Of a stretch of 64,000 bases of DNA, positions 36,864-46,092 are shown in pieces. Positions within the stretch are counted from its first letter, which is position 1. Every line of letters begins with the position of its first letter. This DNA is from Acetobacter sp. (GTDB taxonomy: Bacteria; Pseudomonadota; Alphaproteobacteria; Acetobacterales; Acetobacteraceae). The notes beneath the pieces were generated by a model that saw nothing but the letters and a program-made list of their open reading frames with translations, made no database searches and was not told the DNA's origin. The DNA is taken from assembly GCF_022483985.1 (NCBI RefSeq), contig NZ_JAKVME010000001.1, positions 310,001 to 374,000 of the forward strand. The letters are read 5' to 3'. The position numbers and the translations under genes were made by a program.

Positions 36864-37436
36864 ATGAAGGCAGTGTCATTTGAACGCCGCGATTTATTAG
36901 CCGAGAAGTGTATGGACTTGCAGCCAGAACTTCGGTCATTCCTCAGACCGAACTCTGGCAATCCGATGACAGGTTCTTGGGAGTTTCTCGCCTACAGCTT
37001 TGAGCGCGGATTTGAGGAAATGTGGGATCGTGCTCAACTCGACAGGTCTAGGAGTGTTCTCGATAGGCCTCTTCTGATGCTCTGGCGGCAAAGTGTAGAA
37101 CTCCATATCAAATCAGCCATTGCATATATGGTCGGCGACGTAAAAGGTGGGTTCGGCCACGACCTGAACAAACTGTTTATCCAATTGCTCCGGGAACGTG
37201 CGATCCTTGGATACTGCGACGATAACGATCTCACTCGATGCGTGCAGATTATGATAGCCGAGGTGCAATCTTTCGATCCTTTCGCAGATCGCTTCCGCTA
37301 TCCAAATAAGAGAAATGGTCAGCCATTCGAGGATATTGAAATTGATCTGGATCATCTTTTTCAAGCGCACTGGATGATTACGACTTGGTGCCAGGGTGCT
37401 GAAATAGAAGTTGAACAGAGTCGCGGTATTTTCTGA
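36864..37436 (+). CDS. HEPN-like protein of unknown function
   Basis: The product has 190 residues, with lower GC than its neighbours and different codon use. The helical LLMLWRQSVELHIKSAIAY (about residues 70-88) followed by GHDLNKLFIQLL (about 97-108) recalls HEPN-domain proteins, where a 'VELxLKxxL ... GHDLxxL' pattern is common. The classical HEPN ribonuclease motif RxxxxH is not evident. No nucleotidyltransferase or antitoxin partner is adjacent. It is probably an acquired gene, and may be a defence or toxin relic; this is inference. Confidence 0.6.
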   Translation: MKAVSFERRDLLAEKCMDLQPELRSFLRPNSGNPMTGSWEFLAYSFERGFEEMWDRAQLDRSRSVLDRPLLMLWRQSVELHIKSAIAYMVGDVKGGFGHDLNKLFIQLLRERAILGYCDDNDLTRCVQIMIAEVQSFDPFADRFRYPNKRNGQPFEDIEIDLDHLFQAHWMITTWCQGAEIEVEQSRGIF

Positions 37437-37603
37437 TGGATATTTCCTCTTCCATCAGCATTCATATTTCAAAATGAAGTCAGTTGGGTCGAGGTCTCAT
37501 TAAATGAGTGAGTGACTTGGTTTAGGAAGCAGTTTTGATCTTCTGGGTGTCTTTGATGAGGGCGATAACAGCCATATTTATAGACGGTATGATTACTTCA
37601 CTT

Positions 37604-37635
37604 TAAAAAAAGCCCCGCTATTAACGGGGCTTTCC
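37604..37635 (-). terminator. Rho-independent terminator of the bc1 operon
   Basis: On the minus strand GAAAGCCCCG and CGGGGCTTT pair around a seven-base loop and run into seven T residues. It starts immediately after the petA stop at 37637. Confidence 0.9.
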
Positions 37636-37636
37636 A

Positions 37637-38263
37637 TCAAATCTGCACAATACTCGAAAAATCGAAACTCTCCCCCTTGGGGCTTTCCCCCAATCGAATC
37701 TGGGTCGGACTGACCAGCACATGCGGCGGGACCGGCAGGTTGTAAGGAGCCGGAACCCCTTTACGCACCCGTCCGGCCAGATCGAACTTCGAGCCATGAC
37801 ACGGGCAGTTATAGCGGCCCTTGCTGTCGCCTCCCGTGGTGGCTTCGTACACCGGCACGCAACCCAGATGCGTGCAGACGCCGACATACACGCCATATTC
37901 CGGCACGAGCGAGCGGTGCCAGTTCTTGGCGTATGAGGGCTGCTGGACCACGGAGGAGTCCGGGTCGCGGAGGTCAGCCACCAGCGCGGCGTCCTGAAGC
38001 TGCTTAAGGTCTTCCGGTGTGCGACGCAGGATGAACACCGGCTTGCCCTGCCACACGGCAGTCATCTGCTGACCGGGCGCGAGTTTGGAAATGTCCACGT
38101 CTACAGGCAGATGCGCGGAGGCGCTGTCCTGAGGCGCAAGGCTCTGCACGAAGGGAACAGCGCAGGCGCAGGCGCCAGCCGCCACACCCGCTGTCGTCAC
38201 CATGCCGAGGAAGCCCCGGCGGCCGGGTTCCGTGCTTTCCGTGGTGTCAGAATGATCGGTCAT
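37637..38263 (-). CDS. petA: Cytochrome bc1 Rieske iron-sulfur subunit
   Basis: The product has 208 residues. A Tat-type N-terminus (GRRGFLGMVTTAGVAAGACA) forms the anchor helix. CTHLGCVP and CPCHGSKFD hold the Cys and His ligands of the 2Fe-2S cluster (about residues 130-155). It accepts electrons from ubiquinol in complex III. ATG 38263 is preceded by GGGA; GTG 38272 is too close to that site. Here petA is the last gene, after petB and petC, an order opposite to the usual petABC. Confidence 0.94.
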   Translation of the reverse strand: MTDHSDTTESTEPGRRGFLGMVTTAGVAAGACACAVPFVQSLAPQDSASAHLPVDVDISKLAPGQQMTAVWQGKPVFILRRTPEDLKQLQDAALVADLRDPDSSVVQQPSYAKNWHRSLVPEYGVYVGVCTHLGCVPVYEATTGGDSKGRYNCPCHGSKFDLAGRVRKGVPAPYNLPVPPHVLVSPTQIRLGESPKGESFDFSSIVQI

Positions 38264-38279
38264 TGATTGCACGTCCCGT

Positions 38280-39059
38280 TTACTGCGACTTCACGCGTTT
38301 CCATGTCTTCTTCTTCCATGCGATCGCCAGAACAAGAAGCCCGATAAGATAAAGCACTACCCATAGCCCCGTCCGGTGACGGGCGTTGCGATGCGGATCG
38401 GCGGCCCAGACCAGAAAACTGGTCACGTCGCGCGCCTGCTGCTCGACCGTCGCGGGCGTGCCGTCCGGATACTGGATCATGCCGTTCATCAGCGGAGGCG
38501 GCATGCCAATCAGATGCCCATCCACCCAGTCATTGTAGAATTTACCCGGCACGACAGGGGCATCCGCTGGTGGTGGCATCCTGTAGCCGGTCAGAAAGGC
38601 GTAAAGCCAGTCCGCACCGTGCGGCTGGATCACGGCCAGACGCGACTGATCCGGCGGCGCGACGCCTCCCATCATGGCTGCTGCAGCTTCGTCACTCGGG
38701 AAAGGCGAGCGGAAATGATCGTCAGGACGACCGGGGCGGGACGTCGGCTGACCGGACACATCGGGTGGCCCGGCAATCATCTTGGAATGGGCCAGATCAA
38801 GGATGGCCTGCTCGCTCATCCCGATGCCGCTAAGGTCATTGTAGGTCAGCGCCTTCATGCCGTGGCATGTGGAGCAGATCCGGTCATAGACCATGAAGCC
38901 GCGTTGCAGGGCTTTCTGGTCAAACTGCCCGAATGGTCCCTCGAAATTCCATTTCTGATGCGGAGGAACCAGCGGCTCTGGAACTGCCGCGAGTGTGGTC
39001 AGGGGAGCGGAAAGAAAAGCAGCCGCCGCGAGCGCAAGGAAACGTGTGTTTTTCATCAT
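38280..39059 (-). CDS. petC: Cytochrome c1
   Basis: The product has 259 residues. Its signal peptide is MMKNTRFLALAAAAFLSAP. The heme site CSTCHGMKAL is near residue 60, and a Met ligand candidate is in GMPPPLMNGMIQYPDG. One C-terminal anchor helix (WVVLYLIGLLVLAIAW) is followed by a basic tail. It receives electrons from the Rieske protein. The long frame to 39413 overlaps petB and is not used; the ATGATGA overlap with the petB stop sets the start. Confidence 0.94.
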   Translation of the reverse strand: MMKNTRFLALAAAAFLSAPLTTLAAVPEPLVPPHQKWNFEGPFGQFDQKALQRGFMVYDRICSTCHGMKALTYNDLSGIGMSEQAILDLAHSKMIAGPPDVSGQPTSRPGRPDDHFRSPFPSDEAAAAMMGGVAPPDQSRLAVIQPHGADWLYAFLTGYRMPPPADAPVVPGKFYNDWVDGHLIGMPPPLMNGMIQYPDGTPATVEQQARDVTSFLVWAADPHRNARHRTGLWVVLYLIGLLVLAIAWKKKTWKRVKSQ

Positions 39060-40297
39060 GCGTCTCCCTCTGCGGCGGCAATGGATGAGGGCAGGGGACG
39101 CGTCTTTTCCATGCGGGCGGCCAGCGGCAGCAGTACGAGGAAGTAGCCGAAGTAATAGAGACCAGCCAGACGGGCGACGATCATCCACACGCCTTCCGCA
39201 TGATGCTTGCCCGCGACGGCCAGCAGCACGAACGCCACGACAAGGCCGAGCAGACCCACGCGGCACAGCGGCCGGAACCGCGCCGAACGGATGGGGGAGC
39301 GGTCCAGCCAGGGCAGGAAGAACAGCACGGCAATCGACCCGGCAGCGGCGAGCAGGCCGCCGAACTTGGACGGAACCGACTGAAGAAGTCCGTAGAACGG
39401 CAGGAAATACCATTCCGGCTCAATGTCGGCGGGTGTGTGCATCGGGTCGGCGGGCGCATAGTTCGCCGGTTCAGCCAGAAGGTTGGGCCAGAAGAACATC
39501 AGCGCCGTGAAGATCAGGGAGAAGATGATCAGACCGACCAGATCCTTGGTGGTGTAGTATGGATGAAAGGTCAACGTGTCTTTCTTGGTCTTCGGTTCGA
39601 TGCCAAGCGGGTTGTTGGAACCGCTGATATGCACGACCGTCACATGCAGCCCGACAACGGCGACAACCAGAAACGCCATCAGAAAGTGCAGCACAAAGAA
39701 ACGATGCAGGAACACGTCGCCCAGATGGTCGCTGCCGGTCATGATGTGCTCAAGCGCACCACCGATTACAGGGACCGCACCGACGGCTTTGGTGATGACA
39801 TCAGCGCCCCAGTAGGACATCTGGCCCCACGGCAGCATGTAGCCCGCAAAGGCGGTCGCCATGACCATAACCAGCAGGATGAGGCCGGTCAGCCAGAGGA
39901 TTTCGCGGGGGGCCTTGTAGGAGCCGTAATACAGACCACGGAAAAGGTGGATGTAGAGCGCCGCCAGAAACAGGTTTGCGCCTGTCATATGCATGGCCCG
40001 CAGGAGCCAGCCGCCTGACAGTTGCCGGTCGATCGCCTCGACCGACAGGAAAGCCCCCGCATCCGTCGCCGTATAGTTCATGGCGAGGAAGATGCCGGTC
40101 GCCAGCATCAGCACCAGCACGACGGTCAGGATGGCGCCGAAGTTCCACAGCCAGTTCAGGTTGCGGGGAAGGCGAAAATCAACATATTCGGCGCGAAACG
40201 CGGAGATGACTGGAAGACGCTGATCGATCCAGCCTGCGAGGCCGGTCGCTGGTGGCGTATTCGCAGAGGGATCGCCCGTATTTTCGGGTGTTTTCAT
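39056..40297 (-). CDS. petB: Cytochrome b of the bc1 complex
   Basis: The product is 413 residues and has about eight membrane helices. Heme-ligand His pairs are in helices 2 and 4 (RAMHMTGANLFLAALYIHLFRG and HRFFVLHFLMAFLVVAVVGLHV). The PEWYFLPFYGLL motif forms the Qo site. GYMLPWGQMSYWGA is the conserved cd-region. It is the first gene of the petB-petC-petA operon, which terminates at 37604-37635. The complex links quinol to periplasmic cytochromes. Confidence 0.95.
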   Translation of the reverse strand: MKTPENTGDPSANTPPATGLAGWIDQRLPVISAFRAEYVDFRLPRNLNWLWNFGAILTVVLVLMLATGIFLAMNYTATDAGAFLSVEAIDRQLSGGWLLRAMHMTGANLFLAALYIHLFRGLYYGSYKAPREILWLTGLILLVMVMATAFAGYMLPWGQMSYWGADVITKAVGAVPVIGGALEHIMTGSDHLGDVFLHRFFVLHFLMAFLVVAVVGLHVTVVHISGSNNPLGIEPKTKKDTLTFHPYYTTKDLVGLIIFSLIFTALMFFWPNLLAEPANYAPADPMHTPADIEPEWYFLPFYGLLQSVPSKFGGLLAAAGSIAVLFFLPWLDRSPIRSARFRPLCRVGLLGLVVAFVLLAVAGKHHAEGVWMIVARLAGLYYFGYFLVLLPLAARMEKTRPLPSSIAAAEGDA

Positions 40298-40552
40298 GAC
40301 GGAAATCCAGAATTCACGTTCAGGCCTGCTTGTGGTGACACATTACCTCAGGAATAGCATGCCATTACAGAAAAGACATATCCTTGGATTGGACGCGGAG
40401 ACTTTCGGCACGCTCCTGAAACGGTCTTGTCATTGTCCGCTGGCTACATTTCCCCGGAACGCCTAAAGACACATGCACCAAACCGATTTCGCCGATGTGG
40501 TTCAGACGAATCTCTTGGCTCTATCCAGCCTTTACAAGGGATCCGGAGTTTC

Positions 40553-41053
40553 ATGACCGAGACCTCACCTCTCCTTTCTCACGTCGATGAAACCGGCGAA
40601 CAGCCGCGGATGGTGGAAGTGAGTGATAAGGCCGTCACCAAAAGGGAGGCTCATGCTCAGGCACGTCTGAGGTTCCCGGAAAGTGTGATTGCGACTTTAC
40701 GTGAATCCGGCTTCATGACGAAAAAAGGCGCTGTCCTGACGGTCGCGCAGATTGCCGGAATCATGGGCGTCAAGGCGACCTCCACCCTGATTCCGATGTG
40801 TCACCCCCTGTCCATCAGTGGATGTAAGATCGATATCACCATTGAGGATCAGGACGCTGTCATTGATTGCCGCGTCGCCTGTGTGGGGCAGACAGGTGTG
40901 GAGATGGAGGCGCTGACAGGTGCGTCGATCACGGCTCTGACCATTTATGACATGTGCAAGGCGTTAAGCCACGACATGGTGATTCATAGTGTCGGTCTGC
41001 TGGGCAAGGTCGGTGGAAAGCGGGATTTTGGAACGCTGTTGCCCGGAGGGTGA
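40553..41053 (+). CDS. moaC: Cyclic pyranopterin monophosphate synthase
   Basis: MoaC of 166 residues acts with MoaA to form cPMP, the first step of molybdenum cofactor synthesis. It has the conserved MVEVSDKAVTKREA start, the KATSTLIPMCHPLSISG block, and GQTGVEMEALTGAS with TIYDMCKA. CGGAGTTTC precedes ATG 40553; the upstream open frame to 40427 has no family similarity. Its Moco would serve the aldehyde dehydrogenase at 31-35 kb. Confidence 0.95.
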   Translation: MTETSPLLSHVDETGEQPRMVEVSDKAVTKREAHAQARLRFPESVIATLRESGFMTKKGAVLTVAQIAGIMGVKATSTLIPMCHPLSISGCKIDITIEDQDAVIDCRVACVGQTGVEMEALTGASITALTIYDMCKALSHDMVIHSVGLLGKVGGKRDFGTLLPGG

Positions 41054-41266
41054 TCGGAGAACTCAGGCAGAACAAGGCATAATATCCGATGTGCAACAGC
41101 TTCATGACGCCATTGGCATTCCGAGAGCGGTGTCTAAATGACATCAGTATTTCTCCAAAAATGGAGAGTAAATCGTATCGTCTTCACATAATTGAATAAT
41201 TTAGAAGTCATTAATCTACGCATGAGTATTCTTTTTTCTGGAAAACTAGGAAATGGAAAAAAGACC

Positions 41267-42220
41267 ATGTCTGATAGAATTTCTGCGCTCACTGCATTTA
41301 ATATTCTCCAGTTTGGGTTAAGTCAGGGTTTAGGCGTCAAGACCAATAGCTTGGTGTCATCTTCATCAGGTGTTGCGGAAAGTCAGACAATCAGTGCGGT
41401 GGGTAACGACACGTCTTTGCAGGAAACTGACGAGGAGAATCTGCTTTCTCACACGAATTCGATCAGTCTTCTGGGGAAGCTGTTCAGTTCTGCCGCTGAG
41501 ACCATCAATAGCAGCACCGCAACAGACGCGGCCAAGATAGACGCTTTTGCGGATGTGGCATGGTATTCCACCTTGGCGCGTTACGGCAGCCAACCAGACG
41601 TGGTGGCAAAAGCGCCGCAGGTCGAAGCTCTGGAAAAAGCCTTTTATGCGGCAACGGGCAATTCATCGTTCATTCAGAGCGCTGTGCAGATGGCCGATGC
41701 CACATCCCTGCCTGAAAACGCTACTGCCACTGAAAAGCAGTTGTATAGTGTAATTCAGGGAATTCGAAATCCCGATAATTTCGAAATTGTGGATTACACA
41801 CTTTCGGAAACAAGTGGCTCCGCAGTTGCAGCGAGTAATACCGGTACAGCGGCATCGAAAGAAGTATCCTTTACTTATGGCATGACGCGAACAGAGGTTG
41901 AGAACGCACAGGTCATCCCAGATTATGTGGATACCGCTGCCGCAGATCGTACGAGAATTGTCATCACCTCTGCGACAGAAACGAAAACAGGGCAGGTAAC
42001 AGAGTCTGCCGAGCAGACTGACAATTCAAAGGACACGACACAGTCTGCCCGCAACATTGCCAACGTTACAGAGAAAGCCCTGTCGGAAGCCAATGTGAAC
42101 GACCATCTTTCGGTCGAGGAGCAAATTGTAGATGTGCTGTTCGGAAATGCTGAAAAAGAGAAGAAAAGCGGCATTACATCAGATGCCGACAATACTTCCG
42201 GCGTCTCTTTGAAAGCATGA
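41267..42220 (+). CDS. Protein of unknown function, Ser/Thr/Ala-rich
   Basis: The product has about 317 residues, has low complexity and is rich in Ser, Thr, Ala, Asn and acidic residues. It has no signal peptide, no membrane helix and no domain I recognise. Its composition is more AT-rich than neighbours. ATG 41267 has GGAAAAAAG upstream; ATG 41222 or TTG 41192 would lengthen it. The C-terminal 80 residues are strongly polar and probably disordered. It stands alone between moaC and a tRNA gene. Confidence 0.55.
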   Translation: MSDRISALTAFNILQFGLSQGLGVKTNSLVSSSSGVAESQTISAVGNDTSLQETDEENLLSHTNSISLLGKLFSSAAETINSSTATDAAKIDAFADVAWYSTLARYGSQPDVVAKAPQVEALEKAFYAATGNSSFIQSAVQMADATSLPENATATEKQLYSVIQGIRNPDNFEIVDYTLSETSGSAVAASNTGTAASKEVSFTYGMTRTEVENAQVIPDYVDTAAADRTRIVITSATETKTGQVTESAEQTDNSKDTTQSARNIANVTEKALSEANVNDHLSVEEQIVDVLFGNAEKEKKSGITSDADNTSGVSLKA

Positions 42221-42321
42221 GGTCGATAAGGATTTGAAGCATTGCACTGAGCATATGCTTATTTGCTATTCGGGATGTAAGGAATAATCTCGAAACAAAA
42301 TTATTAAGAATTTTGTTTAAA

Positions 42322-42397
42322 TGGTGCCCAAGACCGGGATCGAACCAGTGACACTGCGATTTTCAGTCGCATGCTCTACCAACTGAGCTACTTGGGC
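42322..42397 (-). tRNA. tRNA-Phe (GAA)
   Basis: Full cloverleaf of 76 bases on the minus strand. The acceptor arms are GCCCAAG and CTTGGGC, with discriminator A and encoded CCA. The D arm is GCTC/GAGC, the anticodon stem TGCGA/TCGCA has loop CTGAAAA (anticodon GAA, Phe), and the T arm is ACTGG-TTCGATC-CCGGT. Confidence 0.97.
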
Positions 42398-42457
42398 ACC
42401 AGGCCAGCGGCGTTCCCTGCTGGTGTGGGGAGCGTTTAACCCGCCTTGCCATGAAGA

Positions 42458-42643
42458 TCAAGCGGGGAGGTCATCTTCTGTGTCAGAAATTTTTCCATCC
42501 TCGGGGGCGGGTTCTGCCGGAACGCGATAATCCTCGGACAACCACCGACCGAGATCAATGTCGGCGCACCGACGGGAGCAGAATGGACGAAACTCCGGTG
42601 TCGAAGGCTTCTTGCAGATCGGGCAGGGAACGGGCTCAGCCAC
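42458..42643 (-). CDS. yacG: DNA gyrase inhibitor YacG
   Basis: Zinc-ribbon protein of 61 residues. CPICKKP and [15 protein letters not shown] give the four Cys ligands and the family signature. YacG binds GyrB and blocks DNA binding by gyrase. The gene overlaps the end of the RNase E/G gene by eight bases and closes the infA-maf-rng-yacG run. Confidence 0.92.
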   Translation of the reverse strand: MAEPVPCPICKKPSTPEFRPFCSRRCADIDLGRWLSEDYRVPAEPAPEDGKISDTEDDLPA

Positions 42644-43742
42644 GGACAGTGCTCCATGAAAGAGTGGGAAGATTGGGAGTGCTGCGAATGGTCAGAGGAT
42701 GACCGCACCACGTCGTAACGTCCTGAACAGCCAGAGTATCGGTGGCGAGAGCTTCCACAAGTCCCACACCCGCTTCCAGAATCGGTCGTGAAAGCGGCTG
42801 GTCCGCGCAGGAAGCCACAATGTCCCGGAGGGCGGACATGGCCCGGCCATGCGGGCTGGACGTCAGCTCATGCAGTGGCGGCCGAATTCTGGTCCGGACA
42901 ATCTCGATCAATCCAAGCGCCGTAATGCCGAGGCAGCGTGCCTTCAGAGGGTCGGCTTTCAGCGCCTCTTCCATGGGGTCACGAAGCGCCTGCCTCTTGC
43001 GGGTCGAGAGACCGGCCGGGTCAATCAGGATCGCGCCGGAAAGATTACGCAGGCAGATCTGCCGCACCAGAGCAGGGAAGGTGTCCCGGTTCAGGGCAAA
43101 CTGGGTGGTCTGTTTCAGTCCTGCCATCCCGGAGGCGGAAGCCGTATCCATGTCGATGGCGACAAGCGCGGGTGTGGGTGTAATGCTGGCGCGCATTCCA
43201 CCCGGCAGAGGAATCTCCGATGCCAGTAGGTCGTCAACGGCATCATGGATGTCATCGGTCCATGCCTGCTGCACAAGCCGGACACGATCCCGGAGAGACG
43301 ACGGCACACGGGCGGCGAAAGTCGGATGATCGACCAGAATGTCACCAGCCCATCGCTGCGCCATATCTTCCAGCGGGGAGGGGCCCTGCTGTATCAAACC
43401 GATCTCTGTAGCAGGAGCAGACAGCTCCACCCGCTTCAGGCGTGGACCTTTGCCACCCATGCCGCAGCGGATAAGCTGTACGGAGACGGCATCGCCCTCG
43501 TGCAGGGCGGGATCATTGTCCCGCACGGGCATGAAGCCGGCTTCGCCGAGACCGATATGAACGAAGACTCCTCCCAGCGCGGGAGCAAGGGCTGTGACAC
43601 GTCCAAGGAAGACAGAGCTGAGATGGTCTGAATGACCTGGTGTCCAGATTCCGTAATCCTGAAGTGTGCCGTTCTCGAAAACGGCGATCCGGGCCTCACC
43701 CGGCGAGCAGGCGAGGCGTAGCGTGCCTTTCACGGCAGCCAC
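42636..43742 (-). CDS. Short ribonuclease E/G family protein
   Basis: The product is 368 residues, well below the 480 or more of RNase G. An S1-like N-terminal part ([23 protein letters not shown]) is present. The DNase-I-like subdomain holds ILIDPAGL and [10 protein letters not shown]. Aligned by eye to RNase E, the two catalytic Asp appear kept (LIDP, and ADPLKAR). No CPxCxG zinc-link is seen and the small C-terminal domain is missing, so tetramer formation is doubtful. Overlaps both yacG and maf. Other genomes may hold a full-length RNase E elsewhere. Confidence 0.85.
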   Translation of the reverse strand: MAAVKGTLRLACSPGEARIAVFENGTLQDYGIWTPGHSDHLSSVFLGRVTALAPALGGVFVHIGLGEAGFMPVRDNDPALHEGDAVSVQLIRCGMGGKGPRLKRVELSAPATEIGLIQQGPSPLEDMAQRWAGDILVDHPTFAARVPSSLRDRVRLVQQAWTDDIHDAVDDLLASEIPLPGGMRASITPTPALVAIDMDTASASGMAGLKQTTQFALNRDTFPALVRQICLRNLSGAILIDPAGLSTRKRQALRDPMEEALKADPLKARCLGITALGLIEIVRTRIRPPLHELTSSPHGRAMSALRDIVASCADQPLSRPILEAGVGLVEALATDTLAVQDVTTWCGHPLTIRSTPNLPTLSWSTVRG

Positions 43743-44377
43743 TGGCCTTTCTGGCCTCGGAGAAGCTGGGCGGTTTCAAAAAGCGGTAGGCCGATGACGG
43801 CGGACGGACTTCCTGAGACGAAGCGGATACAGGAGGCTGCCTGCCCCTGAAGCGCATAGCCCCCGGCCTTGCCTTCCCAGTCGCCACCATCAAGCAGACC
43901 CTGAATCTGTGCTTCAGTCAGGCGGGAGAATACCACTCCCGTTTCCACCACACGCAGACCGGCCCGCCCGTCTGTCCATGCAGCGCTGGGCTGAATGGCG
44001 ACGGCTGTCAGAACGATGTGGCGACGGCCGGAGAGAAGACGCAGGCAGGATTCGGCGGTCTTGCGGTCTTCAGCTTTCGGGAGAATGCGACGGCCAAGCG
44101 CAACAACCGTGTCGGCAGCCAGAATCAGCGCCGGGTCAGCCGTGCGGGTGGCGACAGTCGCGGCCTTTTCCTGCGCCAGACGCTGGGCATAGACGCGCGG
44201 CAGTTCATCTTTTTGGGGCGTTTCATCAATGTCGGGAACATCGATGCGATCCGGCTTCAGGCCGATCTGCTCCAGAAGAGTCAGACGGCGGGGAGAGGCC
44301 GAGGCAAGGATCAGGTGGGGCCGCTGTGAAGCGGCGTCACCCCGTCCGCCAACCGGGTTTTCAGACAATCCCGGCAC
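43730..44377 (-). CDS. maf: Maf family nucleotide pyrophosphatase
   Basis: The product is 215 residues. ASASPRRLTLLEQIG near the start, the DIDET and ADTVVAL motifs, and the EGKAGGYALQGQAA block are typical of Maf/YceF/YhdE proteins, which hydrolyse non-canonical or modified NTPs. No ATG is available at a fitting place. GTG 44377 has AAGTAAG upstream and begins eight bases beyond the infA stop. Its stop overlaps the RNase E/G start by 13 bases. Confidence 0.9.
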   Translation of the reverse strand: MPGLSENPVGGRGDAASQRPHLILASASPRRLTLLEQIGLKPDRIDVPDIDETPQKDELPRVYAQRLAQEKAATVATRTADPALILAADTVVALGRRILPKAEDRKTAESCLRLLSGRRHIVLTAVAIQPSAAWTDGRAGLRVVETGVVFSRLTEAQIQGLLDGGDWEGKAGGYALQGQAASCIRFVSGSPSAVIGLPLFETAQLLRGQKGQWLP

Positions 44378-44384
44378 TACGGTC

Positions 44385-44603
44385 TTACTTGAAGCGGAAT
44401 GTGATGCGACCCTTGGACAGGTCATAAGGCGTCATCTCTACGCTCACACGGTCACCAGCCAGCACGCGGATGCGGTTCTTGCGCATCTTTCCGCTCGTGT
44501 GGGCCAGAATCATGTGCTCGTTGTCGAGCTTGACGCGGAACATGGCGTTAGGCAGCAGCTCCGTTACGGTTCCGCTGAACTCGATCATGTCCTCTTTAGA
44601 CAT
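44385..44603 (-). CDS. infA: Translation initiation factor IF-1
   Basis: OB-fold protein of 72 residues, of canonical length. It begins [19 protein letters not shown] and contains [23 protein letters not shown], nearly invariant in bacteria. It assists IF-2 and IF-3 at the ribosomal A site. ATG 44603 gives the usual start; GTG 44615 would add four residues. It is followed by maf and RNase E/G genes, a common alphaproteobacterial order. Confidence 0.96.
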   Translation of the reverse strand: MSKEDMIEFSGTVTELLPNAMFRVKLDNEHMILAHTSGKMRKNRIRVLAGDRVSVEMTPYDLSKGRITFRFK

Positions 44604-44733
44604 CGTTATTTCCACTCTTCATATGGTTGTCGGCTTCCCTGTAGTGAACCCGGTTGCTTGAAATAGCTGGTCAAGGGCGGTCTTATGGCCGCGCCCGAGC
44701 CCCCGGGTCAAGTTCGGGCTGATTTTTGCCGAG

Positions 44734-46026
44734 TCACGAATTGCCGAGACGCGCAGAAATACTCAGCGCGTGGGCTTCAAGACCTTCCGCATTCGCCAAT
44801 GTAACGCCTGCGGGCCCGATCTTTTCCAGCGCTTCTCTGTCGGCGGCGATATAGGTCGTCCGCTTGAGGAAGTCATAAACGGAAAGACCGGATGCGAACC
44901 GCGCCGTGCGGGAGGTCGGCAGAACGTGGTTCGGGCCACCGACATAATCACCGACCGCTTCGGGGCAGAAGCGGCCGAGGAACGCCGCACCGGCATGCCG
45001 TACCTTTGCGAACACTGATTTGGGATCATCCAGCATCAGTTCAAGATGCTCGGGCGCGATCCGGTCCACCAGCTTCGCGGCTTCATCCCAGTCGGCGACG
45101 ATGATGACCGCTCCGAAGTCGCGCCAGCTCGCGGATGCAATGGCCGAACGGGTCAGCGTTTTCAGCTCCGTTTCCACGGCAGCGGCCACGGCGTCACCAA
45201 AGACGGCATCGTTCGTAATCAGAATCGACTGTGCGAGTTCGTCATGTTCGGCCTGCGCCATCAGATCCAGCGCGACGAGGCGCGGGTTGTTCTGGTTGTC
45301 CGCCACCACCACGACCTCGGAAGGACCGGCGATGCTGTCTATGCCGACACGCCCGAACACCTGCCGCTTGGCTTCCGCGACATAGGCGTTGCCGGGGCCG
45401 ACGATGCGGTCCACGGGACGGATCGTCTCCGTGCCGTATGCCATCGCGCCGACAGCCTGTGCGCCGCCGATCCGGTAAATCTCGGTCACGCCGGCACGTT
45501 TCGCAGCAGCCAGCACCAGCGGATTCAGTACGCCATCCGGGGTCGGCACGCACATGGCCAGCCGCTCCACACCTGCTACACGGGCCGGAATGGCGTTCAT
45601 CAGCACGGAAGAGGGGTAGGCCGCCTTGCCGCCGGGCACATAGAGACCTACGGCGTCGAGCGCGTTCCAGCGCTGGCCGAGCGTCACGCCATCGGCGTCG
45701 GTAAACTCCATATCCTTAGGCAACTGGGCGCGGTGGAAGGCTTCGATGCGGGACGCGGCCACATTGAGGGCGTCGATCTGGTCCTGCGGCACTTTCGCGG
45801 TTTCCGCGTCGATTTCTTCCGCAGTGATACGCATGTGCTCTGGCGTTAGCGGAAGCCTGTCGAATTTTGATGTCAGTTCGCAGACGGCGGCGTCGCCACG
45901 GGTGCGGACATCCTCAAGAATGGTGGTGACGGGCTTGTCCACACGACCGCTTTCCGTCTCACGGTCGGCCAGCAGCGCGACAAAACCGGCTTCAAAGTCG
46001 GCGGAGCCTGTATCAAGACGTTTCAT
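44734..46026 (-). CDS. hisD: Histidinol dehydrogenase
   Basis: HisD of 430 residues oxidises histidinol to histidine in two NAD-linked steps. YVPGGKAAYPSSVLMNAIPA and IDSIAGPSEVVVVAD are signature blocks; zinc ligand residues lie in the AEHDELAQSIL and GPNHVLPT regions. hisG lies 66 bases upstream on the same strand, so the two are probably cotranscribed. infA follows after about 130 bases. Confidence 0.96.
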   Translation of the reverse strand: MKRLDTGSADFEAGFVALLADRETESGRVDKPVTTILEDVRTRGDAAVCELTSKFDRLPLTPEHMRITAEEIDAETAKVPQDQIDALNVAASRIEAFHRAQLPKDMEFTDADGVTLGQRWNALDAVGLYVPGGKAAYPSSVLMNAIPARVAGVERLAMCVPTPDGVLNPLVLAAAKRAGVTEIYRIGGAQAVGAMAYGTETIRPVDRIVGPGNAYVAEAKRQVFGRVGIDSIAGPSEVVVVADNQNNPRLVALDLMAQAEHDELAQSILITNDAVFGDAVAAAVETELKTLTRSAIASASWRDFGAVIIVADWDEAAKLVDRIAPEHLELMLDDPKSVFAKVRHAGAAFLGRFCPEAVGDYVGGPNHVLPTSRTARFASGLSVYDFLKRTTYIAADREALEKIGPAGVTLANAEGLEAHALSISARLGNS

Positions 46027-46092
46027 GATGTTCTCTGTCTTTCTGCCCGGTGAAATCGGGCCGGATAAAATGAGTCTACTGAAGATGGGGGA

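Noticed and set aside
37500..37600. Possible insertion-sequence remnant (short frame ending MAVIALIKDTQKIKTAS on the minus strand)
   Set aside because: It is too short, with no transposase motif or terminal inverted repeats that I can see.
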